DNA of 64,000 nt from Nocardiopsis ansamitocini (GTDB lineage Bacteria > Actinomycetota > Actinomycetes > Streptosporangiales > Streptosporangiaceae), in the NCBI RefSeq assembly GCF_030268225.1, contig NZ_BSQG01000002.1, positions 186,001-250,000 of the forward strand. Direction: 5' to 3'. Positions 42,445-51,146 of the stretch are shown piece after piece. The notes beneath the pieces are model-generated. The model was not told where the DNA came from, searched no databases, and saw only the letters and a list, made by a program, of their open reading frames with translations. Positions within the stretch are counted from its first letter, which is position 1. The number at the start of each line of letters is the position of its first letter. Both the position numbers and the translations under genes were made by a program.

Positions 42445-42678
42445 TCAGTTCGCGCGCACCTTCGGCGGCGACTTGACGCACGTGCCCGAGGCCGCGTGCT
42501 CCCGGGCACGGGTCCGGGCCTGATCCCTGCTCGACTCGGTCCCGGCGAACGGGCAGGCACTGCACAGCCACCTCCACTGCCTGATGCCCGAAGCGTCCCT
42601 GACCTCGGTGACCTTCAGGTGTCGGGGGAGACGCCGCATCCGGACGAGAACACGGCGCGTCGAGTCGATGAATGTCAT
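42445..42678 (-). CDS. Small Cys/His protein, possible zinc-binding fold
   Basis: 77 aa from MTFIDSTRRVLVRMRRL; AAGGA lies 8 nt upstream. Basic N-terminus, then RQWRWLCSACPFAG, RTRAREHA and SGTC, giving a CxxC...H...C arrangement that could bind zinc. The long upstream extension of this frame is Pro/Arg/Ser-rich and probably non-coding. Not recognised; possibly a small nucleic-acid-binding protein. Confidence 0.5.
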   Translation of the reverse strand: MTFIDSTRRVLVRMRRLPRHLKVTEVRDASGIRQWRWLCSACPFAGTESSRDQARTRAREHAASGTCVKSPPKVRAN

Positions 42679-43085
42679 CGGGGTTTCCTTCGATGCTTTC
42701 GGGGCCGACAGGGGTGCGGTGCCTGGAATCGGGTGGACCCACTCGGCGGACGACGGCACGGCGCTGTGGGGCCGGATCGACCCTCCCTGGGGACGCGGCG
42801 GCGCGGGACCGTCGGCGGCGGTAGAGCGCGCGGCCGCGGTGATGACGCCGATGCTACAGCGATCCCACCCCGGATGTACCGCTTTGCAGGCGCTACGGCC
42901 CGATCCGGCCGCGTCGCCCGGCTCCCGGGCACCGGAACCGGCCGCGCGGCTGCCCCACGCGAAAGGGGTGAGGGCTTTCAGGCGCGAGCGCCATGGTTCC
43001 ACAGGCCCGAGCACCGTAGGATTCGGCAGCGCAGGACGACATCGGATCGCCCGGGAGCCTTCGTGGCAGGAGGGGACCTTATCCA

Positions 43086-43550
43086 ATGGACGCCATCACC
43101 CGCCAGAGCGCCCGTGCGATCCTCCTGGACGGCGCCGACCTGATCCTGATCAAACGAACACGTCCGGGGAAGCCGCCCTACTGGGTGACGCCCGGAGGCG
43201 GTGTCGAGCCGGAGGACGCCGACATCGAGGCTGCGCTGCGCCGGGAGATCCACGAGGAACTCGCCGGCACACTGCGCGCGCCCCAGCAGGTGTTCGTGTC
43301 CTTAGCTCCCAACAGTCGGGGCGGGCTCACCCTGCACCGGTTCTTCCTGGCCACACTGGTCGCGATGGACCCTGAGCGCCGCACGGGACCGGAGTTCGGC
43401 TTCCCGGAGAACGGCACCTACGAGACGGTGCGCGTACCGTTCACCCGGGAAGGCATCACCGGTGTCGCCCTGCGCCCCCCGGTGCTCGTCGAGTTCCTCA
43501 CCGCCAACATCACCGCGCTCACCGTCCTCGCGCACTCCGGTGGACGCTGA
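43086..43550 (+). CDS. Nudix hydrolase
   Basis: 154 aa. Nudix box spans GGGVEPEDADIEAALRRE followed by IHEELAG (residues about 37-61), with the REIHEE metal-binding core intact and one extra residue in the loop. ARAILLDGADLILIKRTRPG is the usual first strand. Such small Nudix proteins hydrolyse NDP-linked or damaged nucleotide substrates, not predictable further. It ends in a hairpin shared with the convergent lipoprotein gene. Confidence 0.85.
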   Translation: MDAITRQSARAILLDGADLILIKRTRPGKPPYWVTPGGGVEPEDADIEAALRREIHEELAGTLRAPQQVFVSLAPNSRGGLTLHRFFLATLVAMDPERRTGPEFGFPENGTYETVRVPFTREGITGVALRPPVLVEFLTANITALTVLAHSGGR

Positions 43551-43566
43551 CCCCGTGCGGGTCAGC
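43546..43566. terminator. Convergent terminator overlapping both stop regions
   Basis: An 8-bp stem (GCTGACCC / GGGTCAGC) with a 5-nt loop covers the Nudix stop (TGA 43548-43550) and reaches the stop of the minus-strand DUF4333 gene. Confidence 0.6.
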
Positions 43567-43894
43567 CGGTGGGTTGGTCGTCGACCTTGATGTCGAAGTT
43601 CACGTCGTTGCCCTCGACGGACGTCGTGGTCACCGTCATCCCGTAGGTCTGCCCGCCCGCGGTGAGCTCGCAACGGATCTCGGCACCCACCTCGGCGGGA
43701 AGATCCTCGGGGCAGGCCACCTCGTCGGGCGCCTGCCCGACGGTCTCCGTCAACTGCTCGGCGGTCTTGGCCGCCACGGTCTCCTTGTCGACACTCATGC
43801 CGCCGACACCGAAGTCGAAACCGCAGGCGCTCGTCAACAGCAGAGCAGCCGCACCCAGTCCGACGGCACCCGCGCGTGCTGTGATGACTCCCAT
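43562..43894 (-). CDS. DUF4333 lipoprotein
   Basis: 110 aa. Lipoprotein signal: MGVITARAGAVGLGAAALLL, then TSAC with Cys24. The mature part has the DUF4333 pattern: SVDKETVAAKTAEQLTETVG, VACPEDLPAEVGAEIRCEL, GQTYGMTVTTTSVEGNDV, with two conserved cysteines. It is exported and membrane-anchored. DUF4333 domains are common in actinobacterial exported proteins, role unknown. GGAGAGGA lies upstream of the ATG. Confidence 0.85.
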   Translation of the reverse strand: MGVITARAGAVGLGAAALLLTSACGFDFGVGGMSVDKETVAAKTAEQLTETVGQAPDEVACPEDLPAEVGAEIRCELTAGGQTYGMTVTTTSVEGNDVNFDIKVDDQPTG

Positions 43895-44157
43895 GGTCCG
43901 CGTCCTCTCCCATTCCCTGCCCGATCCCCCCACGCTGTCTGAGACGCGGAGGAGGGGGGAAGCGTTCCGGGGGAGTTCCGGGAAAGACGGGGAGAGCGGT
44001 TCGACCATCCAAGCGGTCAGTTGTCTGACCTCTTGTGTTGAGAGCCGGGGCGCCACCATCGCCGGTTGCGCAAGAGGCGGCGAGATCGATTCTGCAATAC
44101 AAAATTTATGTAACATTAAAAACTAAGTCCGTATTGGCCGCTGTATCAGATATATGA

Positions 44158-44746
44158 CTGAGAGGATTTCTCGCGTGGTGTGACGCCTGTGCGGCACGAT
44201 GGCGGTCGTGGGTGCTGATCTGTCGCAGCGGCTGGTTCCTGATGGTCTGTGGGACCTGGTCGCCCCGTTGCTGCCCTGGTTCCCGTTCCGTCCGCGGGGC
44301 GGCGGGACAGCGCCGTTGGACGATCGGGCTGTGTTTACGGCGGTGGTGTACGTCCTGACCAGTGTGTGCCTGGCGGCATCTGCCGGAGACGTTCGGTGTC
44401 GCACCCGCTACCGCGCATCGCAGGTTCACCGCGTGGACGGGGCCGCGCCGGCGCCGGCCGGTCAAGCTCCGCGCGGACAAGGCGTATTTCTCCGCCGACT
44501 ATCTCGTCCGGCCGCGTGAACGCGGAATCATCCCGCGCATCGCCCGCCCAGGCATCGAATCGAGCGAACGGCTCGGCCGGCACCGCTGGAAGATCGAGAG
44601 GACGATCGACTGGCTCTTCGGCTACCGCCGCCTCACTGTCCGATACGAGCGAAAGGGCTCGTACCTCCTCGCCTTCCTCGGCCTGGCCGCCGCTCTGACT
44701 TGCTGCAGGAAGCTCCCGAAACTCGCCACATCAGACAACCTCTGAG
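44158..44746 (+). mobile_element. IS5-family insertion sequence remnant
   Basis: Imperfect ends CTGAGAGGATTTCT (44158-44171) and the inverse of AGACAACCTCTGAG (44733-44746) match at 11 of 14 positions. Between them lie the two ends of an IS5-type transposase in different frames. At about 590 bp it is well short of a usual 830-930-bp element, so the middle is deleted. An A/T-rich stretch (44090-44155), unusual for this genome, borders the left end. Confidence 0.7.
44199..44745 (+). pseudogene. IS5-family transposase, frameshifted and internally deleted
   Basis: The first frame (LVPDGLWDLVAPLLPWFP, DDRAVFTAVVYVLTS) is the N-terminal DUF4096-type domain. Near 44362 the homology moves to another frame (CAWRHLPETFGVAPATAHR). 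It then jumps from RRFTAW straight to RRRPVKLRADKAY, losing roughly 100 residues including most of the DDE core. The end (RWKIERTIDWLFGYRRLTVRYER) is intact. It cannot encode an active transposase. Confidence 0.82.
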
Positions 44747-44794
44747 TGTCCGTGACGCGGATCTTCCGCGATGGACATGTAGAAACTCCCCAGG

Positions 44795-47467
44795 CTATGG
44801 CTCACATTGCGGTGGTTGGGGGCCGGCCAGGCCGAGAGCCGACAGGACTTGGTGAGCCAGTTCGAATGGCTGGTTGCGGGGGCCCTGGGGTACGGAGGCA
44901 GCGGATTCGAAGCTGCGCTGTGCGGCAAGAGCTCGGGGGCCCACAAGTCCGGTGAGCCGGTAATGCCGCCAGAGGGGAGTCAGCCGGCGGGCATCGACCA
45001 CGATGAGGTCGGGTCGACGCCAGACAACCAGCGCCCAACCTCCCCCGCCGGACTCCGAGCCCGAGTCGGCCCAGGCCCCGACCAGGGGCGTATCCTCGGC
45101 GGCGCCCACTGCTTCGAGTGCCGCCAGCGCGGGGTTGCTGGAGCTGCCGGTGACATGGAGGAGGAGTCGTCCGTGGCGGTGTACGTCACGCCCCTTCTCG
45201 GCGAGGGACCATACGGCGTCGGCGAGGGGATCGCCCTGGACGACGTCCGACGCGACATCGAACACGGCGGTCTGGTCGACAGCCGGGCCGAAAGCTGTGT
45301 CGAGCAGCGTCGTGTACTCCGTGACGTACGCGGAATCCGCTGCGGGAAGTAGGTGGCCGACTGCCTGGGAGGCTTCGTTGAAGGCGAGTGTCTCAGGGGT
45401 GATTTTGTAGCGTGGGGCGTGGCTTCGGAGTACGGCGAGGGCGACTGCTGCGAGGCTGCCGACCTGGGGCTCGATCCGCTCGGGGAGGTCGTTTCGGTCC
45501 AGTGCACGGATGGCCTGGGAGAGCAGTGGCACCCAGTCGGTGTGAGCCGGCGGCCAAGCGCCCGCCGCGACGGTCCACAGGGTCAACCGGACGATGAGCA
45601 TGCGCTCTGGTGGTCCCAGGTGGGGAGCGAGGGCGACGAGGCGCTCCACCCAGCGCCGGTATCTACGGCGGACTTCCTGGTCAGCCTCCCGGAGGTCGGG
45701 CAGGGTGGCGGTGCTACTCGCTTCCGCGCCGGCTGCCTCGGGGGCGTGCTCTGCTGCCACGGCCTCCGCGTCGTCATCGTCGAGGGCGGCTTCGATGTCA
45801 TCGATGAACCGCTCGTCCCAGGAGACGGGCAGCAGGTCCTGAAAGGGCGTGCTGATGTCGGTGGGCAGGGGTAGCCCCAGCGCGAAGTGCGTGAGCGTAT
45901 GTCCGACGCGTCCGGCGCATTCGTCCAGATAGCGCTCCCAGCCGTCCTCGTCGCCGTCCAGTGGGGCCGTCGTGGCCGCACCGCCATTGCTGCTGCTCGC
46001 GGATACGCCCGCTGGGGTGGGGGTCGGTCCCGTACGGAGGCTTCCCAGGTCGCCCAGGAATCGTTCGGCGAGCCGGGGATCCGTGAACAGGTCGGGTGGC
46101 CGTGTCGTGGGGGCCTGGGACTGGGTCGGGGTGATTCGGCGCAGGGCGCGGTCAGGGTCGACGACGAACACGATGTTGCCCAAGCTCGGGACGCCGTCGC
46201 TGTCGACTGCGACCAGGCGCACACGGCTGCCCGCATCAGCAGGAGCCGTCACCGTCCGCGTGACTTGTCCGGATGGGATTTCGGCGATGCGCTCCCATGA
46301 CTCCGGTGGTGCTGCCGCCTGAGACAACTCCAGGCGAGCGGTGTCGGGCAGAGGCCGGGCCATGCTGATCTCCAGGCCGTCCGATACGCGTAGAGCACCG
46401 AGCAGCAGCGGCCCCCTGCCGGCGACAGGGCGGGGAAGAGGCAGGGCCCCGTGCAGCCGGGCGGCGGGCTCGTCGGTGCCGTCCGGGAGGAGGGTGGCGG
46501 TGATGGGGGTGATGACGCCGAGTTCGCAGTTGCCGCCATCGCTCTGGGAAAGCAGCAGGGCCGCGGTGGAGAGGTTCGGGCTGCCGGTCAGGGCCCAACG
46601 CTGCCCTGCGGAGACCCACTCGACCAGTTTCCCGTGGCGGTAACGCTGGCCGTTGTCGCTGATGACGCGCCCGTCGTACTTCTTTACCAGAGCGGCGACC
46701 GACGGACCGTCGAGATCGCTGAGCCCGGGCTGGTAGGCGAGGGTGAACCGACTCGGACGGAATCGTTCGAGCAGCCGCCGCAGTGCCATCGAGCGCCGGT
46801 CGTAGAAGGGCGCGAACACGGCCAGTTCGTCGACGGGCCCCTGCGGCAGCTGATCGATGATCGGCGAACGCAGACTGCTGACGACGCGGACCTGTGGCGC
46901 GGTGGGTGTCCTGTCGCGGTGGAGCCGGTCCAGCAGTGCTGCGACCCGACCCAGCGCCTGGGGCACTCCGGCGGAGAACCTCACCTTTTCCGGGAGGGCG
47001 CGCAGCCATGCCGACAGTTCCGGAACCGCGGTGGGACTCTGCTCGCCGTCCACCCGCAGAACCGTCCACAGTTCGGCGTTGGCCTGCCACCCGGCCAGCG
47101 TGGTGTTGCCGGAGCCGAGAGCGATGGTGGCGTGCTCCGGTCCGACGAGGACTATCAGCTTGGGATGGAACGCGGGACCGTGGGCGTACGCCAGACCTGC
47201 CAGGTAGCTGCGGCCAGCCCGCCGGACGGAGCGGGGGTCGTTCCGGGTCATGGAGACGTCCCCCGCCACGGTGACGCGTGCGCCGGTGGCCTGGGTGACG
47301 CCGAGGGCGACCTCCTCGAAGAATCCGAGATCGGCGGTGAAGCTGAGGAAGAGTGCTTCCTCCAGGCTCCGCCCGCCCGTGCGCTCCTCGTCGAGGATGA
47401 GGGTCAACGGGGAGGCGAAAGCGGTTGGTGGCTCCACCACTCCCGGCGCTGGTGCGGTCTCAGTCAA
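44795..47467 (-). CDS. Phospholipase D-like protein with two HKD motifs
   Basis: 890 aa from a TTG with GGGAGGG 6 nt upstream; the start overlaps the upstream stop by 8 bp. The first ~330 residues form a PLD-type nuclease/phosphodiesterase. HKD 1 is FHPKLIV (His101, Lys103) with LGSGNTTLAG. HKD 2 is RHGKLVE (His278, Lys280) with TGSPNLSTAA. The remaining ~550 residues are helical, with linkers rich in Ala/Pro/Ser, and show no motif I know. No signal peptide. PLD nucleases of this kind occur in restriction and anti-phage systems (for example DrmC of DISARM). It is adjacent to an IS remnant and a tRNA gene. Catalysis on nucleic acid is inferred. Confidence 0.8.
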   Translation of the reverse strand: MTETAPAPGVVEPPTAFASPLTLILDEERTGGRSLEEALFLSFTADLGFFEEVALGVTQATGARVTVAGDVSMTRNDPRSVRRAGRSYLAGLAYAHGPAFHPKLIVLVGPEHATIALGSGNTTLAGWQANAELWTVLRVDGEQSPTAVPELSAWLRALPEKVRFSAGVPQALGRVAALLDRLHRDRTPTAPQVRVVSSLRSPIIDQLPQGPVDELAVFAPFYDRRSMALRRLLERFRPSRFTLAYQPGLSDLDGPSVAALVKKYDGRVISDNGQRYRHGKLVEWVSAGQRWALTGSPNLSTAALLLSQSDGGNCELGVITPITATLLPDGTDEPAARLHGALPLPRPVAGRGPLLLGALRVSDGLEISMARPLPDTARLELSQAAAPPESWERIAEIPSGQVTRTVTAPADAGSRVRLVAVDSDGVPSLGNIVFVVDPDRALRRITPTQSQAPTTRPPDLFTDPRLAERFLGDLGSLRTGPTPTPAGVSASSSNGGAATTAPLDGDEDGWERYLDECAGRVGHTLTHFALGLPLPTDISTPFQDLLPVSWDERFIDDIEAALDDDDAEAVAAEHAPEAAGAEASSTATLPDLREADQEVRRRYRRWVERLVALAPHLGPPERMLIVRLTLWTVAAGAWPPAHTDWVPLLSQAIRALDRNDLPERIEPQVGSLAAVALAVLRSHAPRYKITPETLAFNEASQAVGHLLPAADSAYVTEYTTLLDTAFGPAVDQTAVFDVASDVVQGDPLADAVWSLAEKGRDVHRHGRLLLHVTGSSSNPALAALEAVGAAEDTPLVGAWADSGSESGGGGWALVVWRRPDLIVVDARRLTPLWRHYRLTGLVGPRALAAQRSFESAASVPQGPRNQPFELAHQVLSALGLAGPQPPQCEP

Positions 47468-48983
47468 CGAGAGCCCTCCCGCTACTGGTCACCGACCAGT
47501 GCTGGTCGTGGTAGTGCAGTACGCCGCAGGTGGCTAGAACGGTCCCGAGCTGGTCCAGCCGTAGCCCGACGTCCCCGCGCCCCTCTTGGCTCGTCCGGTA
47601 CAGTAGCCCGCCCCGTTCGTGCAGCCGGGTCGGTAACCACAGTGTGCCGTCAGCGCGTCTGCGGGCCTTGGCCAGCGCGATCCGCTGCGACCGCGCCACC
47701 AGGTCGTAGGTGAGTCGGCGGGCGACATCGCGCAGTTTCATGGGCCGCGCCTCGTCAAGCCGCCGCTGGACCCATTCCGGGCCGAGCTCGACACCGCGCT
47801 GGCCCAGAAACGCGTCCCGGACCCGACCGGTGAGTTCGTCCACCCGACGGGCACTGGTGGCGAGCACCCGCAGTTCGACGAGGGGCAAGGAATCACCCGC
47901 CCATCGCAGGTCGTGCTCGGCGGGCAACGGCGCTCCGGTCGTGCTCTTCGTCGCGGGAAGGGAGGACAGGAACGCGTCCACCGTCATGTCGGGAAGCTCC
48001 GCGGCGAAGCGGTCGGCCACTTCCTCAATCGGCACCAGCCCGTCGACCTGCTCCACGAGCCAGGACCACAGGCGGCGCCACGCTCCGACGGAGTAGTTGC
48101 GCAGCACCACTCCGCGCCAGGCCCCGGCCGCTTCGATGTTGCTGGTCACAGGATCGGTGGTCAGGAAGTCACCGAAAGCGAGCACGTGGCCGATATCGCG
48201 GGTGAAATACCGGACGGGATGTGTGGCGACCACACGAGTCAGAAGCTGAATCGTCTGTCGTCGTGTTGCCGAGCGGAGGCCTGCTTCGGCCGGTGCAGCG
48301 GGCTCGCACAGAAGATTCGCCAGCCACGCCCCGTCAGGATGCTCACCGCCCACGCACACGCACAGCCGGTCCCCGAAAGGGGCGAGATCATCCACGTTCA
48401 GCGTGTCTTCTGCGGCCAGTTCGAGCAACCCGCCCAGTCCGGCTCGTAGTGCTGCGGTCTCAAGCCGCGGTCCGGGAACCGGCATGGGCCCTGCACCGAG
48501 GATGCCGAGCGCGACCTCGGATCTGGCGTACGGTGCCCAGAACCCCCACGAGTTGCCCACGTAACCGTTCTTGCCCGGGGCCTCTGCTTCGGACATGGTG
48601 ACCGACCCGGAGTGCAGCCGCCGGGCAAGGGCATCGACCCCATGAGCACGCGGCAGCCACTCCAGAGCCTGCGGATGATGCGCGAACGACACGGCGGCCA
48701 ACGCCACTTCCGCGCGGCGCAGCAGAGTCTGGGCGGCCGGGACCGTCAGGTCTTCCGCGTCGGCTTGCGCCGCGACCAGCCCGTGCAGAGCGTAGTAACG
48801 CGCATGCGGAGTCAACGTGGTCACCCCTGGCACCAGGTGATCGACCATGCGCCCCACATGCCGCTCCACCGAGAGCGGATAACGGCCCGCGGCGACGTCC
48901 AGTCCGGGGCGGCTCCAGCCGGGTCCCTCTACACGCCCCAAGGCGGTTCCGCGCAGTCCTGGGGTGCCTATCTGCTCAGCCAT
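47460..48983 (-). CDS. Unrecognised 507-aa partner of the PLD-like protein
   Basis: 507 aa from the ATG at 48983 (a TTG at 49001 is in frame); that ATG overlaps the upstream 60-aa frame by 8 bp. Soluble and mostly helical. Noticeable segments: SVERHVGRMVDHLVPGVTTL, TPHARYYALHGLVAAQAD, ALEWLPRAHGVDALARRL, GNSWGFWAPYARSEVALGIL, ATHPVRYFTRDIGHVLAFGD. The last 50 residues (LRLDQLGTVLATCGVLHYHD, WSVTSSGRALVD) look like a winged helix. No enzymatic motif found. Strict coupling to the PLD gene implies a joint function, perhaps target recognition or regulation of the nuclease. Confidence 0.7.
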   Translation of the reverse strand: MAEQIGTPGLRGTALGRVEGPGWSRPGLDVAAGRYPLSVERHVGRMVDHLVPGVTTLTPHARYYALHGLVAAQADAEDLTVPAAQTLLRRAEVALAAVSFAHHPQALEWLPRAHGVDALARRLHSGSVTMSEAEAPGKNGYVGNSWGFWAPYARSEVALGILGAGPMPVPGPRLETAALRAGLGGLLELAAEDTLNVDDLAPFGDRLCVCVGGEHPDGAWLANLLCEPAAPAEAGLRSATRRQTIQLLTRVVATHPVRYFTRDIGHVLAFGDFLTTDPVTSNIEAAGAWRGVVLRNYSVGAWRRLWSWLVEQVDGLVPIEEVADRFAAELPDMTVDAFLSSLPATKSTTGAPLPAEHDLRWAGDSLPLVELRVLATSARRVDELTGRVRDAFLGQRGVELGPEWVQRRLDEARPMKLRDVARRLTYDLVARSQRIALAKARRRADGTLWLPTRLHERGGLLYRTSQEGRGDVGLRLDQLGTVLATCGVLHYHDQHWSVTSSGRALVD

Positions 48984-49158
48984 CGGACCGGAAAGAGCCA
49001 ACCGGAAACCGGTTGGTGACTCTTACTGAGTACGCGAGTCGACTTCCCGGTTCGGGCGGTACCACCATTGTCGTGCGCCGTTCCTTCGCATCTGGCGCAC
49101 CCGTACGCGTTTCTCCACAACCGGTATTCCCCGACTCGTCAACGTAAGCGAGCAACAT
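48976..49158 (-). CDS. 60-aa frame beginning like a DUF3800 protein
   Basis: The ATG at 49158 has AGGGGAAC about 9 nt upstream and encodes MLLAYVDESGNTG, the characteristic start of DUF3800 proteins (RNase H-like fold, common on mobile elements). After residue 13 the similarity ends; the frame continues to a TGA that overlaps the next ATG by 8 bp (ATGGCTGA). It is either a remnant of a DUF3800 gene cut short by a deletion, or a short leader reading frame now coupling translation into the 507-aa gene. Confidence is limited by its length. Confidence 0.4.
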   Translation of the reverse strand: MLLAYVDESGNTGCGETRTGAPDAKERRTTMVVPPEPGSRLAYSVRVTNRFPVGSFRSDG

Positions 49159-49274
49159 GAGTAAATGTTCCCCTGCTGGAGCGGACAGCGCCACCCTAAA
49201 TGTGTCTTGGTGCACACTTGGTGGCATCAAGGCCGGTCTGAGTGCGCGTGGCCCCCTATTCGGTCCCCCAATGC

Positions 49275-49305
49275 AAAACGCCGGTTCCAGTGGAACCGGC
49301 GTTTT
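49275..49305 (-). terminator. Rho-independent terminator of tRNA-Pro
   Basis: A long stem (AAAACGCCGGTTCCA / TGGAACCGGCGTTTT) begins 4 bp past the tRNA 3' end on the minus strand and ends in a run of T on the transcript. Confidence 0.85.
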
Positions 49306-49308
49306 GGC

Positions 49309-49386
<78 letters not shown>

Positions 49387-49511
49387 AGCAACGTTGCTAA
49401 GTCTAGCTGACTCCCGGTGCCGTTCGTACATGGATTTCGCGGCGCCGGTGAGAAGGCGGTGTGCCCGCTGTACTGCCCCGGGGCGAAGGGGCACACCACC
49501 CGAACCGAGGA

Positions 49512-50447
49512 TCAGGGCGCGGCCACGAGGTCCAGGAGGGAGGCCTCCGGACGGCAGCAGAACCGCACGGGGGCGTAGGGGGAGGTGCCCAACCCTCCCG
49601 AGACGTGCAGCCACGAGGCGCCGTTACGGCTCAGCCCCCAGGCGCGGCGGCGGTCGATCCCGCAGTTCGTGACCAGGGTGCCGTAGAACGGCATACAGAT
49701 CTGACCGCCGTGGGTGTGCCCGGCCAACAGCAGGTCGTAGCCGTCTGCGGTGAAGCGGTCGATGTTGGCGGGCTCCGGGGAGTGCATCACGCCCAGACGC
49801 AGGTCCGCGGTGCGGTCGGCCGGCCCGGCGACCTTCTCGTAGCGGTCCAGCTTGATGTGGGAGTCGTGGATCCCGGCGACCGCGATGTTCGCGGTGCCCG
49901 CCTTGACGTGCCCCTTGTGGTTGTTCAGGTCCAGCCAGCCCGCGTCCGACATCGCCGCGCCCAAATCCCGCCAGGGCAGGTCGGGGACGGTGCGCTTGTT
50001 GTAGTCGGTCTTGCTGCTCCGCCACAGGTAGCGCGCCGGGTTCTTCAACTGGGGCGAGAACAGGTCGTTGGAGCCGTAGACGAACAGTCCGGGCCGGTCC
50101 AGCAGGGGGCCGAGGGCATCGATGAACGGTGCGACGGAATCGGCGCTGGCCAACGAATCGCCGGTGTTCACCACGAGGTCGGGTTCGTAGGCGTCCAGGC
50201 CGCGGATCCAGTCCATCAGCATCCTGCGTCCCGGTGTCAGGTGTGCGTCCGACAGGTGCAGCACCCGTACCCGGTCGCTTCCCGGGGCGAGGATCGGTAT
50301 TTCGTAGCGTCGCAACCGAAACCAGTTCCGTTCGATGACGGAAGCGTAGGCGAGCCCCGCCACCCCCACCGCACCGGTGACCGCCGCCGCGCGACCGATC
50401 GTCCGCAGCGTCTTTCCCGTCCTGCCCGAAGGCCGCGCACCTGTCAT
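49512..50447 (-). CDS. Membrane-anchored metallophosphoesterase
   Basis: 311 aa from the ATG at 50447; the frame remains open upstream but overlaps the divergent yqeY gene. N-terminal hydrophobic anchor (AAAVTGAVGVAGLAYAS), then a calcineurin-like phosphoesterase: VLHLSDAHLTPG (DxH), LVVNTGDS (GDxx), VYGSNDLF where GNHD is usual, IAVAGIHDSH, LLLAGHTHGGQICMPF (GHTHGG). The layout matches the YkuE-type family acting near the membrane on lipid or nucleotide phosphates. Asn-Asp in place of Asn-His in the GNHD motif is a notable change, shared by several actinobacterial members as far as I recall. Confidence 0.87.
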   Translation of the reverse strand: MTGARPSGRTGKTLRTIGRAAAVTGAVGVAGLAYASVIERNWFRLRRYEIPILAPGSDRVRVLHLSDAHLTPGRRMLMDWIRGLDAYEPDLVVNTGDSLASADSVAPFIDALGPLLDRPGLFVYGSNDLFSPQLKNPARYLWRSSKTDYNKRTVPDLPWRDLGAAMSDAGWLDLNNHKGHVKAGTANIAVAGIHDSHIKLDRYEKVAGPADRTADLRLGVMHSPEPANIDRFTADGYDLLLAGHTHGGQICMPFYGTLVTNCGIDRRRAWGLSRNGASWLHVSGGLGTSPYAPVRFCCRPEASLLDLVAAP

Positions 50448-50600
50448 GCCACGATCGTGCCAGACCGGCGGAACCCCCGAGACGGTTGAGCTGAAACCGG
50501 TGGAAGAAACTGTCCGGAATTCACGGACGTGCTGTGGCGCAGCGGTTCGGAGGAAATAATCGCTCCGCGCCCACCACCGGGAAACCCTATGATCGCTTGC

Positions 50601-51053
50601 ATGGCCGAATTCAAGTCCCGCCTGAAATCCGACCTCACCACCGCCATGAAGGCGCGTGACGACGTACGGACCCGGACCCTGCGCATGGTGCTCACCGCGA
50701 TCTCCAACGAGGAGGTCGCCGGTACGTCCGCCCGTGAGCTCAGCGACGACGACGTCGTCAAGGTGATCGCCCGCGAGGCCAAGAAGCGCAAGGAGGCAGC
50801 AACGGCGTTCGACCAGGGCGACCGTCCCGAGAAGGCCGCTGCCGAGCGCGCCGAGGGCGAGGTGTTGGCCGGTTACCTTCCCGCGCAGTTGGGCGACGAC
50901 GAACTGGCCGCGTTCGTGACCGAGGCCATCGCCGAGACGGGGGCCGCGGGCGCCGGTGACATGGGCAAGGTCATGAAGGTCGTCAACCCCAAGATCGCCG
51001 GCCGCGCCGAGGGCGGCCGGGTCGCGGCCGAGGTGCGCAGGCAACTGGCCTGA
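50601..51053 (+). CDS. GatB/YqeY domain-containing protein
   Basis: 150 aa from MAEFKSRLKSDLTTAMKARD; an in-frame ATG at 50589 is possible. The YqeY signatures are present: RTLRMVLTAISNEEV, DDVVKVIAREAKKRKEAATAF, GYLPAQLGDDELAAFV, DMGKVMKVVNPKIAGRAEG. The domain resembles the tRNA-binding tail of GatB/GatE, and a role with aminoacyl-tRNA is presumed. Divergent from the metallophosphoesterase. Confidence 0.9.
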   Translation: MAEFKSRLKSDLTTAMKARDDVRTRTLRMVLTAISNEEVAGTSARELSDDDVVKVIAREAKKRKEAATAFDQGDRPEKAAAERAEGEVLAGYLPAQLGDDELAAFVTEAIAETGAAGAGDMGKVMKVVNPKIAGRAEGGRVAAEVRRQLA

Positions 51054-51083
51054 GCCGCCGGAGCATCGCGTCTCCCACGACGA

Positions 51084-51127
51084 ACGCCCGGGGCGGGTCG
51101 ACCATGTGGTCGACCCGCCCCGGGCGT
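51084..51127. terminator. Bidirectional terminator between yqeY-like and PBP genes
   Basis: A 21-bp perfect stem, with arms at 51084-51104 and 51107-51127 (5' arm begins ACGCCCGGGGCGGG), lies between two convergent stop codons. Confidence 0.8.
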
Positions 51128-51146
51128 CGTACAGGCTGTCCGTGTC

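Noticed and set aside
49512-51044. Extended metallophosphoesterase frame of 510 aa
   Set aside because: The upstream part overlaps the yqeY-like gene on the other strand and has no conserved motif; the ATG at 50447 followed by a membrane anchor is the natural start.
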